Numbered from the stretch's first letter, positions 1 through 8,104 are shown. The stretch is DNA of 33,883 nt from an uncultured Verrucomicrobia subdivision 3 bacterium (GCA_903861445.1 CAIOUK010000072.1:1-33883), one strand, 5' to 3'. A program made the numbers and translations. Notes: generated by a model not told the origin, from the sequence alone.

Positions 1-165
1 GCGACCGGCAGTATCCACGAACTTCTGCTGGCCCGTGTAGAACGGGTGGCACACGTTGCAAATACCGACGATGATGGTCTGCTTGGTGGAACGCGTCTTG
101 ATCACGTTGCCGCAAGCGCAACGAATCTCGGCGTCCACATATTTCGGATGAATGTCCGTCTTCAT
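1..165 (-). CDS. rpmE: 50S ribosomal protein L31 (bL31), N-terminal part; gene runs off the window
   Basis: The minus strand from the ATG at 165 reads 55 codons to the window edge with no stop. The protein starts [20 protein letters not shown] and continues with [18 protein letters not shown], the hallmark of bacterial ribosomal protein L31 of the large subunit. Four cysteines (residues 16, 18, 36 and 39) form the CxC...CxxC zinc site, so this is the zinc-binding (C+) form. Full-length bL31 is usually about 66-75 residues, so only the basic C-terminal tail is missing. A possible promoter lies just upstream at 180-207. Identification is secure. Confidence 0.95.
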   Translation of the reverse strand, partial: MKTDIHPKYVDAEIRCACGNVIKTRSTKQTIIVGICNVCHPFYTGQQKFVDTAGR

Positions 166-179
166 AAAATTGGTCGGTC

Positions 180-207
180 AAAGTATCAGGAAAAAGCCGG
201 ATGACAA
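180..207 (-). promoter_or_regulatory. candidate sigma-70-type promoter for rpmE
   Basis: On the minus strand TTGTCA (202-207) and TACTTT (180-185) are separated by 16 bp and sit just upstream of the rpmE start codon at 165. The -35 matches consensus in 5 of 6 positions and the -10 in 3 of 6. Transcription from here would give a very short leader of under 10 nt, which weakens the call. It is inferred only from sequence and position. Confidence 0.25.
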
Positions 208-266
208 GAGGGAATTTAGGGCGGACAGGGAAAGGCAATTAGGAAACTACCGCGTAACCGATTGGC

Positions 267-752
267 TTATAGCGGCGGCGAAGAATGCTGGTATAAAATT
301 TTAATCGGCATCGGCAGTGTCAGAGCAGATGAGAACTGGATATGCAACTCGCAAGGCACTCGGCCATCATTTTGGAACATGGAAACTGGAAACGATTGCC
401 GTTCAAGTAAACGAGGCAAGCTGCCAGCATAAAGCAGCGCGCCACTGTGAGGAACCACGGTGGTGAAGGCGCCGGGATTGGGCAATTCAATCACGCCACT
501 GCTGGAGGTATTGGTAAGCGTAACTACAACCATATTTTCATCTGGGAATTTCGGCGCAGGCAAAGCACAACAAAAAGTAATCGCATGGGCATCTCTAGGT
601 AAAGTTGTCCTGAACACAAAATTGGTTCGCGGAACACAGGGAATGATACCGATCTCCGTTTCACCCTCCGTAAACAGCAGCGCACAGCCGCTCAATATGG
701 CGACCGCGCTGGCAAGCAAGCAGGTTGCTGTGATACGAAAGTGAATGTGCAT
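267..752 (-). CDS. small hypothetical lipoprotein
   Basis: A 161-residue protein when started at the ATG at 752 (MHIHFRITATCLLASA). The N-terminus is a short basic stretch, a hydrophobic segment and a lipobox, LSGC, with the lipidated cysteine at residue 23. It is therefore probably a membrane-anchored lipoprotein. An upstream in-frame ATG at 788 would overlap the end of the radical SAM gene and bury the signal peptide, so 752 is preferred. The mature part has several further cysteines (IIPC, FCCALP, VPCELH) and a beta-rich look (VVVTLTNTSSSGVIELPNPG). I do not recognise a family. It lies 22 bp after the radical SAM stop codon on the same strand and could be cotranscribed. Confidence 0.6.
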   Translation of the reverse strand: MHIHFRITATCLLASAVAILSGCALLFTEGETEIGIIPCVPRTNFVFRTTLPRDAHAITFCCALPAPKFPDENMVVVTLTNTSSSGVIELPNPGAFTTVVPHSGALLYAGSLPRLLERQSFPVSMFQNDGRVPCELHIQFSSALTLPMPIKILYQHSSPPL

Positions 753-774
753 ACGGTGAAGGTTGGGCTCCGAA

Positions 775-1974
775 TTAAACGCCGCCAATCCACTTGCGGT
801 CTTCCCAAACCGCTTTGAGCGAAGTCAGGTTGCGCGAATCAAAAATATTTTTCGCCGCCGCCGCGATTTTTCCGCGCTTCAAATTATTGTAGGCGTCGCT
901 GGCGCTGATGGCCACGAATTGCAGCACGCTCGGGTCGCGGTAGCAGTCAATCATGCACTTGGTGCAGCCGTCGCGGATGAGCTTGGAGTTGTCCCAGTCC
1001 CAGACCTTGCACATCGGCTCGTGCCACGCGTGGCAGCGGAACAGGTCGAGGTTCCAGTCGAGGTAGAAATATTTGTGGCCGCCGAGGCAGCCAAATTTTT
1101 CCTGCTCGCCGCGCAGATGCCGCTGCATTTCGTCGAGCGACTCGCGCGGGTTGACCACGGGAAAACCGCTGTTCTTTTTCATCCGCTTGATGTTGTCGAA
1201 CAGCGCGATGAGTTCTTCCTTGTTGAAATTCACCAGCCCGCTGTCGCTAAAACTCAAATAGCTGCTCGCTAGCGAGGTGAGCGGATAGCTGAAGGTGCAG
1301 CTCTTGAAGCCGAGCGTCTCCAGAAATTCCGGCAGCTTCTCGTAGTCGTCAATCAACCGGCTGGCCGTGATGCTCGCCGTGGTCTGGATGCCGGCGGACT
1401 GGAAAAATTCGTTCGCCTTCTTGATTTTTTTGCAGACGTCCGGCAGGCCGCGATTTTTTTCGTGTTTCGCCACGTCATGCGCGTCGATGGACATGATGAC
1501 GCTGGTCAGCCCGTCGCTCGCGAGGTCGCGCATGTTCTGTTCGTTCCACAGGCCGCCGTTCGTGCAAATCATCGGGTGGATGCCGCGTTCCGCCGCGTAG
1601 CGCGTCATCGCGCGGAGGTCGCGATGCACCATCGGCTCGCCGCCGACAAAGAGCAGATAGCCGATGTGATTTTTCAGCGCGATATCAATGACGCGCTTCG
1701 CCTCATCGAGCGTCACACTGCGCCGCGCCTTGGGATCGAATTGCGAACGTGCAAAACCACAGAAGTCGCAATCGGCATTGCAGATATTCGTGATGGCGAA
1801 TTGCAGGTAGCCGGGGCCGCCGTGGCGGAGCACTTCCTTGAACAGGTTCAGCGCGCCCTTTTTCGGGCGGACGACGGGTTTGGAGAAATCAGCTTGAGCG
1901 GAAGCGGGAGTTTCCGTTGTGGCGGGCGGATTGGCGTTGATGACATCGCTCATTATCAAGGATAATTTTGTCAT
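775..1974 (-). CDS. radical SAM protein with SPASM-like C-terminal cysteines
   Basis: A 399-residue protein. Residues 65-72 are CNADCDFC, the CxxxCxxC motif that binds the radical-SAM [4Fe-4S] cluster. It is followed by FVGGEP (the GGE motif that contacts SAM) and MICTNGG, in a partial TIM barrel over roughly residues 55-270. The C-terminal part carries more cysteines (KFGCLGG, LFRCHAW, PMCKVW, DGCTKCMIDCYRD), suggesting an auxiliary-cluster SPASM or twitch-type domain. Such proteins modify peptides, sugars or lipids, and the substrate cannot be read from sequence. Starts at 1974 and 1953 (MSDVINANPP) are both possible, and neither has a strong ribosome site. The downstream lipoprotein gene is the only obvious partner. 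Confidence 0.8.
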   Translation of the reverse strand: MTKLSLIMSDVINANPPATTETPASAQADFSKPVVRPKKGALNLFKEVLRHGGPGYLQFAITNICNADCDFCGFARSQFDPKARRSVTLDEAKRVIDIALKNHIGYLLFVGGEPMVHRDLRAMTRYAAERGIHPMICTNGGLWNEQNMRDLASDGLTSVIMSIDAHDVAKHEKNRGLPDVCKKIKKANEFFQSAGIQTTASITASRLIDDYEKLPEFLETLGFKSCTFSYPLTSLASSYLSFSDSGLVNFNKEELIALFDNIKRMKKNSGFPVVNPRESLDEMQRHLRGEQEKFGCLGGHKYFYLDWNLDLFRCHAWHEPMCKVWDWDNSKLIRDGCTKCMIDCYRDPSVLQFVAISASDAYNNLKRGKIAAAAKNIFDSRNLTSLKAVWEDRKWIGGV

Positions 1975-2036
1975 CAGGTAAAGCTGCGGGCAAATCTTCT
2001 TTCGCCGAGAGCGTCGAGTTAGATTGTATTTTCGCT

Positions 2037-2065
2037 TTGCTTGGCGGGCGTAAAAAGTTTAGTTT
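2037..2065 (+). promoter_or_regulatory. candidate promoter of tRNA-Gln
   Basis: TTGCTT (2037-2042) and TAGTTT (2060-2065) are separated by exactly 17 bp and end 9 bp before the first base of the tRNA. This is the expected geometry for a stable-RNA promoter with a start site near 2072. The hexamers match consensus only partly, so the call rests mainly on position. Confidence 0.3.
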
Positions 2066-2074
2066 CAGTGCGCT

Positions 2075-2148
2075 TGTCTGATGGTGTAATGGTAGCACAG
2101 AGCCCTTTGGAGGCTTTAGTCATGGTTCGAATCCATGTCAGACAACCA
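2075..2148 (+). tRNA. tRNA-Gln (anticodon UUG), CCA encoded
   Basis: A complete cloverleaf of 74 nt. The acceptor stem TGTCTGA (2075-2081) pairs with TCAGACA (2138-2144), followed by discriminator A and an encoded CCA (2146-2148). The anticodon stem GAGCC/GGCTT encloses the loop CTTTGGA with anticodon TTG at 2107-2109. The T arm is CATGG-TTCGAAT-CCATG (2121-2137). The unusual U1-A72 pair is normal for glutamine tRNAs. The gene stands alone between the radical SAM gene and the regulator, which are both on the other strand. Confidence 0.95.
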
Positions 2149-2234
2149 CTTCTTCGATTGCTATTCTAACCAATATTTACGTCGTTTTTATGCGCGGTTG
2201 AGTTTTTATCATCAAACGTTCCCGCCAGTCCTGT

Positions 2235-3314
2235 TCAAACTTTGGCATCCGGCGTCGGCACGGGACCGATTGTGCCGCCGCTGACAAATTCTGCCGGCAC
2301 GAAGGTTTGCTTCACATCCGGGCGGCCTCGGCTCACGGTCGCCGCCCAGCGGATGATGCGGGGGACCACCTTGCTATAATCCCACCGATAATGAGAAACC
2401 TCCGTCATACACCAGTTGAATTGGGAGAGGATTTCCGTGCTTACTAGTGAAACCTGCTGCGGCACCTGAAGACCCTGCTCGGCTAAAAACTGCTGCGTCG
2501 CAATGAAGAGGTTGGGTTCGTCAATGATCAAAGCCGTGGGCGGCGTGACGCGGAACAGTGAATTCAGGAGCCGGCGCAGGCCTTTTGGAGTTTCTTCCCA
2601 GTCCGGCAGATTGTAATCACCCACCGGAATGCCGAGCGCTGCGAGTTCATCCAGAAAAGCGCGTTCGGGTGGGCCGGGATACGGCACCCGCCGCTCCCGG
2701 TGGTTCAGCATCACGATGCGACGATGGCCGAGGCGGGCCAGATGGCGGACGGTGGCGGCAATCGCTCCCCGGTAATCCGGTCCGATGGCAGCGACGGGCA
2801 GATCCTGCCGGCGACCGAACAGGGCGAAGACGGGCAACGGCTGCGTGCTGAACCATTCCAGCACTTCCCGCGAGCCAGCCATGACCACCCAGGCATCAGC
2901 GGTGGTTTTTTTGACGAACCGTCGGACGCGGGCCACGTCCATTTTGAGTTCCATCAGGCTTTTTGTGGTGGTGACAAATGTGTGGCCTGCATTGGTCAGC
3001 GCGTCAGGGAGTTTGATGATGTATTCCCGCTGGCTGTCGGTGCTTTCGTAGAGCAGCATGGCGATCCGCATGGAACGGGATATATTTTTGTCGGGTGCGA
3101 GAATCAGCCGTTTGCGGCGTGGTCCTTGCCTCGCCAGCAACCTTTCCCGCTCGAGCAGTCTTAATGCGGCATCCATGGTCTTGCGGTTCACCCCGAGTTC
3201 CACGGCCAACTTGTCCACCCCGGGCATCGTCCCGCTCCACCGCCCCCGGAGCAGATCAGTGCGCAGGTGGACGGCAACCTGCTCGGCGACCGAAAGAAGT
3301 TTTAAGACTGGCAC
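2235..3314 (-). CDS. GntR-HTH / LacI-like ligand-binding transcriptional regulator
   Basis: A 359-residue one-component regulator. Residues 1-75 form a winged helix-turn-helix of the GntR type (VAVHLRTDLLRGRWSGTMPG, then LAVELGVNRKTMDAALRLLE). Residues about 80-345 form a periplasmic-binding-protein-like sugar sensor of the LacI/GalR kind (RIAMLLYES, ARLGHRRIVMLNH, ALIIDEPNLFIATQQFL). This GntR-HTH plus LacI-sensor design is known from AraR-type repressors and is common in Verrucomicrobiota. It starts at a GTG (3314), since an in-frame TAG lies just upstream. It is the only regulator in the window and is divergent from the glycan locus, so it is the natural candidate to control that locus. 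That link is inference. A hairpin-forming repeat precedes it at 3327-3341. Confidence 0.85.
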   Translation of the reverse strand: MPVLKLLSVAEQVAVHLRTDLLRGRWSGTMPGVDKLAVELGVNRKTMDAALRLLERERLLARQGPRRKRLILAPDKNISRSMRIAMLLYESTDSQREYIIKLPDALTNAGHTFVTTTKSLMELKMDVARVRRFVKKTTADAWVVMAGSREVLEWFSTQPLPVFALFGRRQDLPVAAIGPDYRGAIAATVRHLARLGHRRIVMLNHRERRVPYPGPPERAFLDELAALGIPVGDYNLPDWEETPKGLRRLLNSLFRVTPPTALIIDEPNLFIATQQFLAEQGLQVPQQVSLVSTEILSQFNWCMTEVSHYRWDYSKVVPRIIRWAATVSRGRPDVKQTFVPAEFVSGGTIGPVPTPDAKV

Positions 3315-3326
3315 ATCAGCATACTA

Positions 3327-3341
3327 CCCCCAAAAAGGGGG
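3327..3341. promoter_or_regulatory. perfect inverted repeat CCCCC-AAAAA-GGGGG just upstream of the regulator
   Basis: Five C, five A and five G form a perfect 5-bp inverted repeat 12 bp from the GTG start of the GntR/LacI-like gene. On the coding strand the proximal GGGGG sits where a Shine-Dalgarno element would be. A hairpin could therefore mask it, or the repeat could be an autoregulatory operator. Only the repeat and its position are observed; its role is a guess. Confidence 0.35.
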
Positions 3342-3502
3342 CAGTCGTCAATGCGGAAATAAATCATCCAGTGGACGGTGGCGTGATGAGTGAAATTGGC
3401 CGGCAAGGCACCCAGCGACGAAAGGTTCGATGATGGCATTCGTATCATCGCCAGTTTTCAAACCGCCAAGTAAGCCCAAAAATCAACCGGCACGATTACA
3501 GG

Positions 3503-3578
3503 TGGTGCCCCCATCCCGAATTGAACGGGAATAACACGTTTAGGAAACGCGGGCTCTATCCATTTGAGCTATGGGGGC
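3503..3578 (-). tRNA. tRNA-Arg (anticodon CCU), CCA encoded
   Basis: A complete cloverleaf of 76 nt on the minus strand. The acceptor stem GCCCCCA/TGGGGGC is followed by discriminator A and an encoded CCA (3503-3505). The D stem is GCTC/GAGC. The anticodon stem CGCGT/ACGTG encloses TTCCTAA with anticodon CCT. The T arm is TCCCG-TTCAATT-CGGGA. It reads the AGG arginine codon. Its 3' end faces the regulator gene, not the glycan locus. Confidence 0.93.
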
Positions 3579-3997
3579 AACGGAAATCGCTTCATCCTAA
3601 AAATCAAAAATTGCGGGGCTTCGATTAAAAACAAAGAACCGCCCGAATTTACAACAGTTGACCCAAGCATTAAACCTTTTTTAGCAATCGGCCAGCGATG
3701 GCTGAAACGAACTTGGTTGGAGGTGAGTTCGTCCCCAAAATGCTCGCCGGGTGAGGTATAATCGCACAGCTCAAGGAATGCCGTGAAAGTTTCTGTTCTT
3801 TAGCTCATGTTTCAATGGGCGGATTTCGGGGTGAAGGGCGGAAATTTAAATCACCGTTGCGATCAGCCAATGGTGTAACCTCAACAGGTGTGCCGGACGT
3901 CTTCGTAAGGATAATCAACAGAAAGCCACGGTCGAGGTGTCACCGCCTCTAATTAAAAGCGAAACATTAAACCGATTTGAACCATAATCATAACAGG
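3579..3997. other. gene-free stretch of about 420 bp upstream of the glycan locus
   Basis: No convincing coding region is seen here. The one short plus-strand reading frame begins inside the tRNA-Arg gene and has no recognisable content. The stretch is the likely place for the promoter of the first locus genes. A perfect TATAAT is at 3757-3762 but lacks a fair -35 at the proper distance. A short palindrome GGTGTCACC lies near 3938-3946. I cannot assign a site with confidence. Confidence 0.4.
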
Positions 3998-6016
3998 ATG
4001 CACAAAAACAATTTTTTTAAGATTGTTGTTGGAATAATGATGTGGGCCGCGGCACTCATGTATGCCGGCCAGCTAAATGCCGCCGAGCGCAGGCCCAACT
4101 TCCTGTTCATCTATGCGGACGACCAGCGTTGGGACGCGCTGGGTGTGGTTCAGCGCGAGCAAGGCGAGGCCGGCCGTTTTCCCTGGCTCAAGACGCCCAA
4201 CATGGATCGCCTTGCCGCCGAGGGGGTGCGTTTCCGCAACGCTTTCGCCACCTGCTCGCTTTGTGCTCCGAGCCGCGCGGCGTTTCTTACCGGCCAATAC
4301 AATCATCTCAACGGCATCATCAATAATCACACGGAGTTTCCCACCAACTCGGTCACCTATGCCACGTTGCTCCAAGCTGCCGGCTACCAGACCGCCTACA
4401 TCGGCAAGTGGCACATGGGCCGGCAGCGCGGCCAGCGTCCGGGCTTCGACTATTCCGCCAGCTATATAGCTTATGGTCGCTACAACGATTGCCCGTTTGA
4501 AATCAACGGCGTGTCCACGCCTACCACGGGCTGGGTTGACGATGTCTGCACGGACTTTGCAATCAAATGGATGAAAGAAAACCGTGACCGTTCGTTTGCG
4601 ATCGCCATTGGTTTCAAAAGTCCACACAGTCCGCGCGGCGGCACGAATCTTCCCGTGCGCTTGCGCAATCTCTACGCCGGCGAAACGAGTCGCCCAGCGC
4701 CGAACAGGAATGCCTACGCGATCTTCCACGCGCCGGATCCGGTCACCCTTAATCAGTCGTCGGGAATGTCCGCCAACGCCGTGCATCTCGACTATCTTCG
4801 CCATGTGAACGGCGCTGACGAAAATTTAGGTCGGTTACTCGACACCTTGGCCGAACTCGGTTTGGCTGATGACACGGTGGTGGTCTATACCAGCGACAAC
4901 GGCTACTACCTCGGCGAACATGGCCTTGGCGACAAGCGTTCGGTGTATGAGGAGTCGCTGCGCATTCCGATGTTAGTCCGTTACCCGCGGCTCTTCGGCC
5001 AGAGTAAGGTTGTGGATGATATGGTTCTCAACATTGACCTCGCGCCGACTTTTCTCGATCTGGCTGGTGTGCCGGTGCCGCCGGCAATGCAGGGGGCGAG
5101 TTGGAAAACACTCGCCGCCGGCCAGCAACCGGCGAACTGGCGCCAGTCCTTCTTCGCTGAATATTTTTACGAACGAGGCGGTGGCGACACACCCACCTTG
5201 GTCGCCGTTCGCACCACCAACGCGAAAATTGTGAAGTATCCCGGCCACGCCAAATGGACGGAAGTTTTTGACTTGGTCGCAGATCCCTATGAGTTAAAAA
5301 ATCTCGCCGGCAATACCGCTCTGACAGCGAAGCTCAACGCGGAACTGGAGGCGCAGAAGAAAGCCGTGGGCTATAAAGTGCCGGCGAGCACGGACAAGCC
5401 GCAACCGTCTGGCGAACCTTCGCTCGTGCCGATTACAGATGTGCCGGGTTTGCCGCGCGTGTTGCTCATCGGCGACAGCATTTCGATGGGCTATACTTTG
5501 CCGGTGCGCGAATTGCTCAAAGGCCAGGCAAACGTGCATCGGATTCTGACGAACGGCGGCTCGACCAAGGATGGTGTGACCAACCTCAACGACTGGCTGG
5601 GCAACAGCAAATGGGATGTCATCCATTTCAACTGGGGTTTGCATGACCTAAAGCACATGAAGGATGGCAAACTGGATTTGGCCGGACCGCAGGTTTCCAC
5701 GCTCGCTGAATACGAGGCCAATCTGCGCGTGCTCGTCAAACAGTTGCAGGCCACCGGCGCAAAACTGATTTGGGCTACGACCACGCCCGTGCCGGAAGGT
5801 TCGGATGGCCGCGCGGCGCGCGCTGAATTAAAATACAATGAGGTGGCCAATCGGGTCATGAAAGATTTGGGAGTTTCGACAGACGATCTCCACGCACTGT
5901 GCTTGCCGAGGCTGGCCGCATGGCAGTTGCCGAAGAACGTTCACTACCAACCCGAAGGCTACGCGGGAATGGCGGTTCAGGTTGCCACCGAAATCAAAGC
6001 CGCGCTGCCAAAATAA
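3998..6016 (+). CDS. secreted type I sulfatase fused to a C-terminal SGNH/GDSL hydrolase domain
   Basis: A 672-residue exported protein (start ATG 3998; signal peptide with a hydrophobic core at about 8-23 and a likely cut near LNAA). Residues 33-470 are a formylglycine-dependent sulfatase. The metal-binding pair is YADD (Asp41-Asp42). The signature CAPSR-AAFLTG has Cys89 as the residue converted to formylglycine. Later come GKWHMG and TSDNGYYLGEHGLGDK. From about residue 485 a second domain begins, with VLLIGDSISMG (SGNH block I), NGG, HFNWGLHD and VHYQPEGY. It resembles the stand-alone SGNH protein at 13256-14008. The first domain should hydrolyse sulfate esters and the second acetyl or similar esters on the same glycan. 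The block V Asp of DxxH is Lys here (KNVH), so esterase activity is uncertain. Confidence 0.88.
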   Translation: MHKNNFFKIVVGIMMWAAALMYAGQLNAAERRPNFLFIYADDQRWDALGVVQREQGEAGRFPWLKTPNMDRLAAEGVRFRNAFATCSLCAPSRAAFLTGQYNHLNGIINNHTEFPTNSVTYATLLQAAGYQTAYIGKWHMGRQRGQRPGFDYSASYIAYGRYNDCPFEINGVSTPTTGWVDDVCTDFAIKWMKENRDRSFAIAIGFKSPHSPRGGTNLPVRLRNLYAGETSRPAPNRNAYAIFHAPDPVTLNQSSGMSANAVHLDYLRHVNGADENLGRLLDTLAELGLADDTVVVYTSDNGYYLGEHGLGDKRSVYEESLRIPMLVRYPRLFGQSKVVDDMVLNIDLAPTFLDLAGVPVPPAMQGASWKTLAAGQQPANWRQSFFAEYFYERGGGDTPTLVAVRTTNAKIVKYPGHAKWTEVFDLVADPYELKNLAGNTALTAKLNAELEAQKKAVGYKVPASTDKPQPSGEPSLVPITDVPGLPRVLLIGDSISMGYTLPVRELLKGQANVHRILTNGGSTKDGVTNLNDWLGNSKWDVIHFNWGLHDLKHMKDGKLDLAGPQVSTLAEYEANLRVLVKQLQATGAKLIWATTTPVPEGSDGRAARAELKYNEVANRVMKDLGVSTDDLHALCLPRLAAWQLPKNVHYQPEGYAGMAVQVATEIKAALPK

Positions 6017-6032
6017 ATTTGCCCAAGCACAA

Positions 6033-6075
6033 TTTTGTAACAAAAATGTTTCTCCAACGTCCATCCATGAGCATC
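6033..6075 (+). promoter_or_regulatory. conserved leader, copy 1, with palindrome TTTTGTAACAAAA
   Basis: The 13-bp palindrome TTTTGT-A-ACAAAA (6033-6045) is followed after 7 bp by TCCAACGTCCATC (6053-6065) and, 6 bp on, CATC. The same three elements in the same order stand upstream of the paralogous gene at 10707-10750. The palindrome suggests a binding site for a dimeric regulator. Alternatively the shared block was copied with the gene. It lies between the sulfatase stop and the start codon at 6095. Confidence 0.45.
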
Positions 6076-6094
6076 GCTACCTAAAAACAGTCCC

Positions 6095-8044
6095 ATGAAA
6101 TTAAACATCCGCAGCGGAATTAAAACATTTTCAATCATCATCTGCCTGTTGGCGGCGTTCATCCTTGGCCTGTCGCCTGCCGGGGCAGCCATAAAACGCC
6201 CAGTGCCGGCGGCGGTGTCGCTCAACCAAACCGGCATTAAACTGGAAGCCAAATACGCCGGTATGCTCAAGGCCTTGCAGGAGCAAATCCTCACGTCCCT
6301 GCCGAAAATCAACGAACCGCAGAAGGCTGCCTTCCTCAAGGCTTATCAAGCCGAAGCGGCGGCGGCGGCGGGCGAACGGAAGGCTGTGTTGGGTGGAGCC
6401 CATGCCAAAGATAAAGCGGCTACGGAAAAGGCGCATCAGGCGGCTCAAGCCGCTCAAGTAGTTCTCGATCAGGCGACGAAAAATGCGCAGGCACCGGCCA
6501 CGGCCGTGCTGATGAACTTGGAGAAGTTTCTGCAAAGCGACAAACTGGACGCGAAGCTGGTGAAATACAATGTCCTCGCCCAAGCTACGCCACGCGGTCT
6601 GGCCGAGTTTGCCCAACAGGGAAAAGAACAGGAAGCCCTCGTGGATCAGCTCCTGGCCGACGATGGCCTGATGAAGCAGATGCTCGTCGCCGACGGTGCC
6701 GCCGCTGGCCGGTATGGTCAGGCCATGAAGATTTACGCCGATATTCAGAAGGCGAGCCCGCGGGCCAAGGATGGCATCCTCCAGCGCCTGGCGCTCGGCA
6801 CGAGCTTGGAGCATGCGCTGCCGGTGGAGCAACGCAACGCCGATGATCAGCGGAATGCTCCGACCATCGTGGATCCGGTGAAACGATACCTGCATTTCGA
6901 GAAGGCGTTTCTGGCTGGCGAGTTGGATCCCGGTTTCAAGGATTTGTCCGTTTGGGACTGCCGCTTCGTCGGCAACGGCGATGAACCGAATGAGGAATTG
7001 GCTTGGGGGCGCGAGATGCTCCGCAACTACCGGCCTGACCAAATCGCCACTCCGGACACTCGCTGGCGTTATGTGGAAAGTGTTAAAACGGAAGTCAAAT
7101 ACGGGTCGCAGGATCAAAAAAATGATTCTCCCGCGCTTGGGTTCTACCAGAACATCATCAATACCGGCGGCGTTTGTGGTCGGCGCGCGTTCTTTGGACG
7201 TTTCATCCTGCGCTGCTTCGGCGTTCCGACGCTGGCTCGTCCCCAACCTGGTCATGCCACCTTGGTTCACTGGACGCCGGCTGGTTGGGTGATCAACCTC
7301 GGTGCGGGCTGGGGGTGGGGCACAATCGAAGGCAATGCCGACACTGATTTTCTGGCGATGACGCAGGCCAGAAAGATTGAGGCGGCTTATCCAGAAGTGC
7401 AGCGCGCCCAGTGGGCGGGCACGGCCGTTGGCGAAACCAAAGCAGCTGGTTTCTGTGCGCCGGTGACTGGCTTTTGGAACGGCGTGGCGCTTTACCAACA
7501 GCAGGCGATTATCGAGAAGGCCAAGGCGGTGGCGCTGGCCGCCGTTGGCACGGACATCGGCGAGGCGAATGAATCCAAGGAGAAGGAAGTCGTCAAAGCC
7601 GTGACCGTGACTGAGGCCGACAGGAAGATTGTCGTTGATCAAAATGGCGTGATTACGATTCCCGCCGTGGCCTGCAGCAAGCCGCTGAACAGCACGGTGA
7701 GAATCCGTTTCATGAAGAGTGATCTGGGCGGGATGCAATTGCATTACACCCGGCTCGGGAAAGCGGCTGAGTCGTTCGAATACACTTTCGACGCACCCGC
7801 CGCCGGCAAATATACGCTCAACGCGCGCGTGGTGACCGTGAGTCCCGACCAGCATCTCCTCGTCGCGGCCAACGATGCAAAGGAAACCGTGGATCTCGCC
7901 GCGCCTTATACCATCGGCATGTGGCAGGAAACCAAGCCGGTGGAGATGGCGCTCGTCAAGGGCAAGAACGTGCTGCGCTTCACGCGGCCCGAGCCGGTCA
8001 AGGGCATGACCATAAAAGAATTCACGTTGACGCCGGTAAAGTAA
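6095..8044 (+). CDS. secreted transglutaminase-like protein with helical N-terminus and C-terminal beta-sandwich-like domain (paralogue A)
   Basis: A 649-residue protein with a Sec signal peptide (hydrophobic about 12-30, cut near AGAA). Residues 45-240 are alanine/glutamine-rich and helical, possibly coiled coil. The middle carries GGVCGRRAFFGR (Cys361), PGHATLVHW (His387) and GWVINLGAG (Asn401). The spacing and sequence style recall the Cys-His-Asp/Asn core of transglutaminase-like papain-fold proteins. The last 110 residues (FDAPAAGKYTLNARV through VEMALVKGKNVLRFTR) resemble carbohydrate-binding beta-sandwich modules. Function is unknown; a protease, a cross-linker, or a deamidase or amidase acting on glycan-linked material are options. 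It lies between sulfatase and acetylesterase genes and has a paralogue at 10781-12931 with all three core residues at identical spacing. Confidence 0.7.
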   Translation: MKLNIRSGIKTFSIIICLLAAFILGLSPAGAAIKRPVPAAVSLNQTGIKLEAKYAGMLKALQEQILTSLPKINEPQKAAFLKAYQAEAAAAAGERKAVLGGAHAKDKAATEKAHQAAQAAQVVLDQATKNAQAPATAVLMNLEKFLQSDKLDAKLVKYNVLAQATPRGLAEFAQQGKEQEALVDQLLADDGLMKQMLVADGAAAGRYGQAMKIYADIQKASPRAKDGILQRLALGTSLEHALPVEQRNADDQRNAPTIVDPVKRYLHFEKAFLAGELDPGFKDLSVWDCRFVGNGDEPNEELAWGREMLRNYRPDQIATPDTRWRYVESVKTEVKYGSQDQKNDSPALGFYQNIINTGGVCGRRAFFGRFILRCFGVPTLARPQPGHATLVHWTPAGWVINLGAGWGWGTIEGNADTDFLAMTQARKIEAAYPEVQRAQWAGTAVGETKAAGFCAPVTGFWNGVALYQQQAIIEKAKAVALAAVGTDIGEANESKEKEVVKAVTVTEADRKIVVDQNGVITIPAVACSKPLNSTVRIRFMKSDLGGMQLHYTRLGKAAESFEYTFDAPAAGKYTLNARVVTVSPDQHLLVAANDAKETVDLAAPYTIGMWQETKPVEMALVKGKNVLRFTRPEPVKGMTIKEFTLTPVK

Positions 8045-8089
8045 TCGAATAAACCAATCAAACAACCCAGAACCATGGCCTCGAATCGA

Positions 8090-8104
8090 AATGCACAATG
8101 CATT
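8090..8104. promoter_or_regulatory. perfect inverted repeat AATGCA-CAA-TGCATT upstream of the acetylesterase
   Basis: Six-base arms with a 3-nt spacer lie 40 bp before the start codon at 8145, in the short gap between paralogue A and the acetylesterase gene. The size and symmetry fit an operator, but no regulator can be assigned to it. Confidence 0.3.

Noticed and set aside
775-1974. Identification of the radical SAM protein as HpnH (hopanoid biosynthesis).
   Set aside because: The N-terminal sequence and the cysteine-rich C-terminus differ from HpnH as I know it, and no hopanoid genes are nearby.
3564-3761. A 65-codon plus-strand open frame after tRNA-Arg.
   Set aside because: It begins inside the tRNA gene, has no ribosome site and no recognisable content.
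3757-3762. Perfect TATAAT upstream of the sulfatase gene as a promoter.
   Set aside because: No reasonable -35 hexamer at 16-18 bp, and it lies about 235 bp from the start codon; kept only as a remark.
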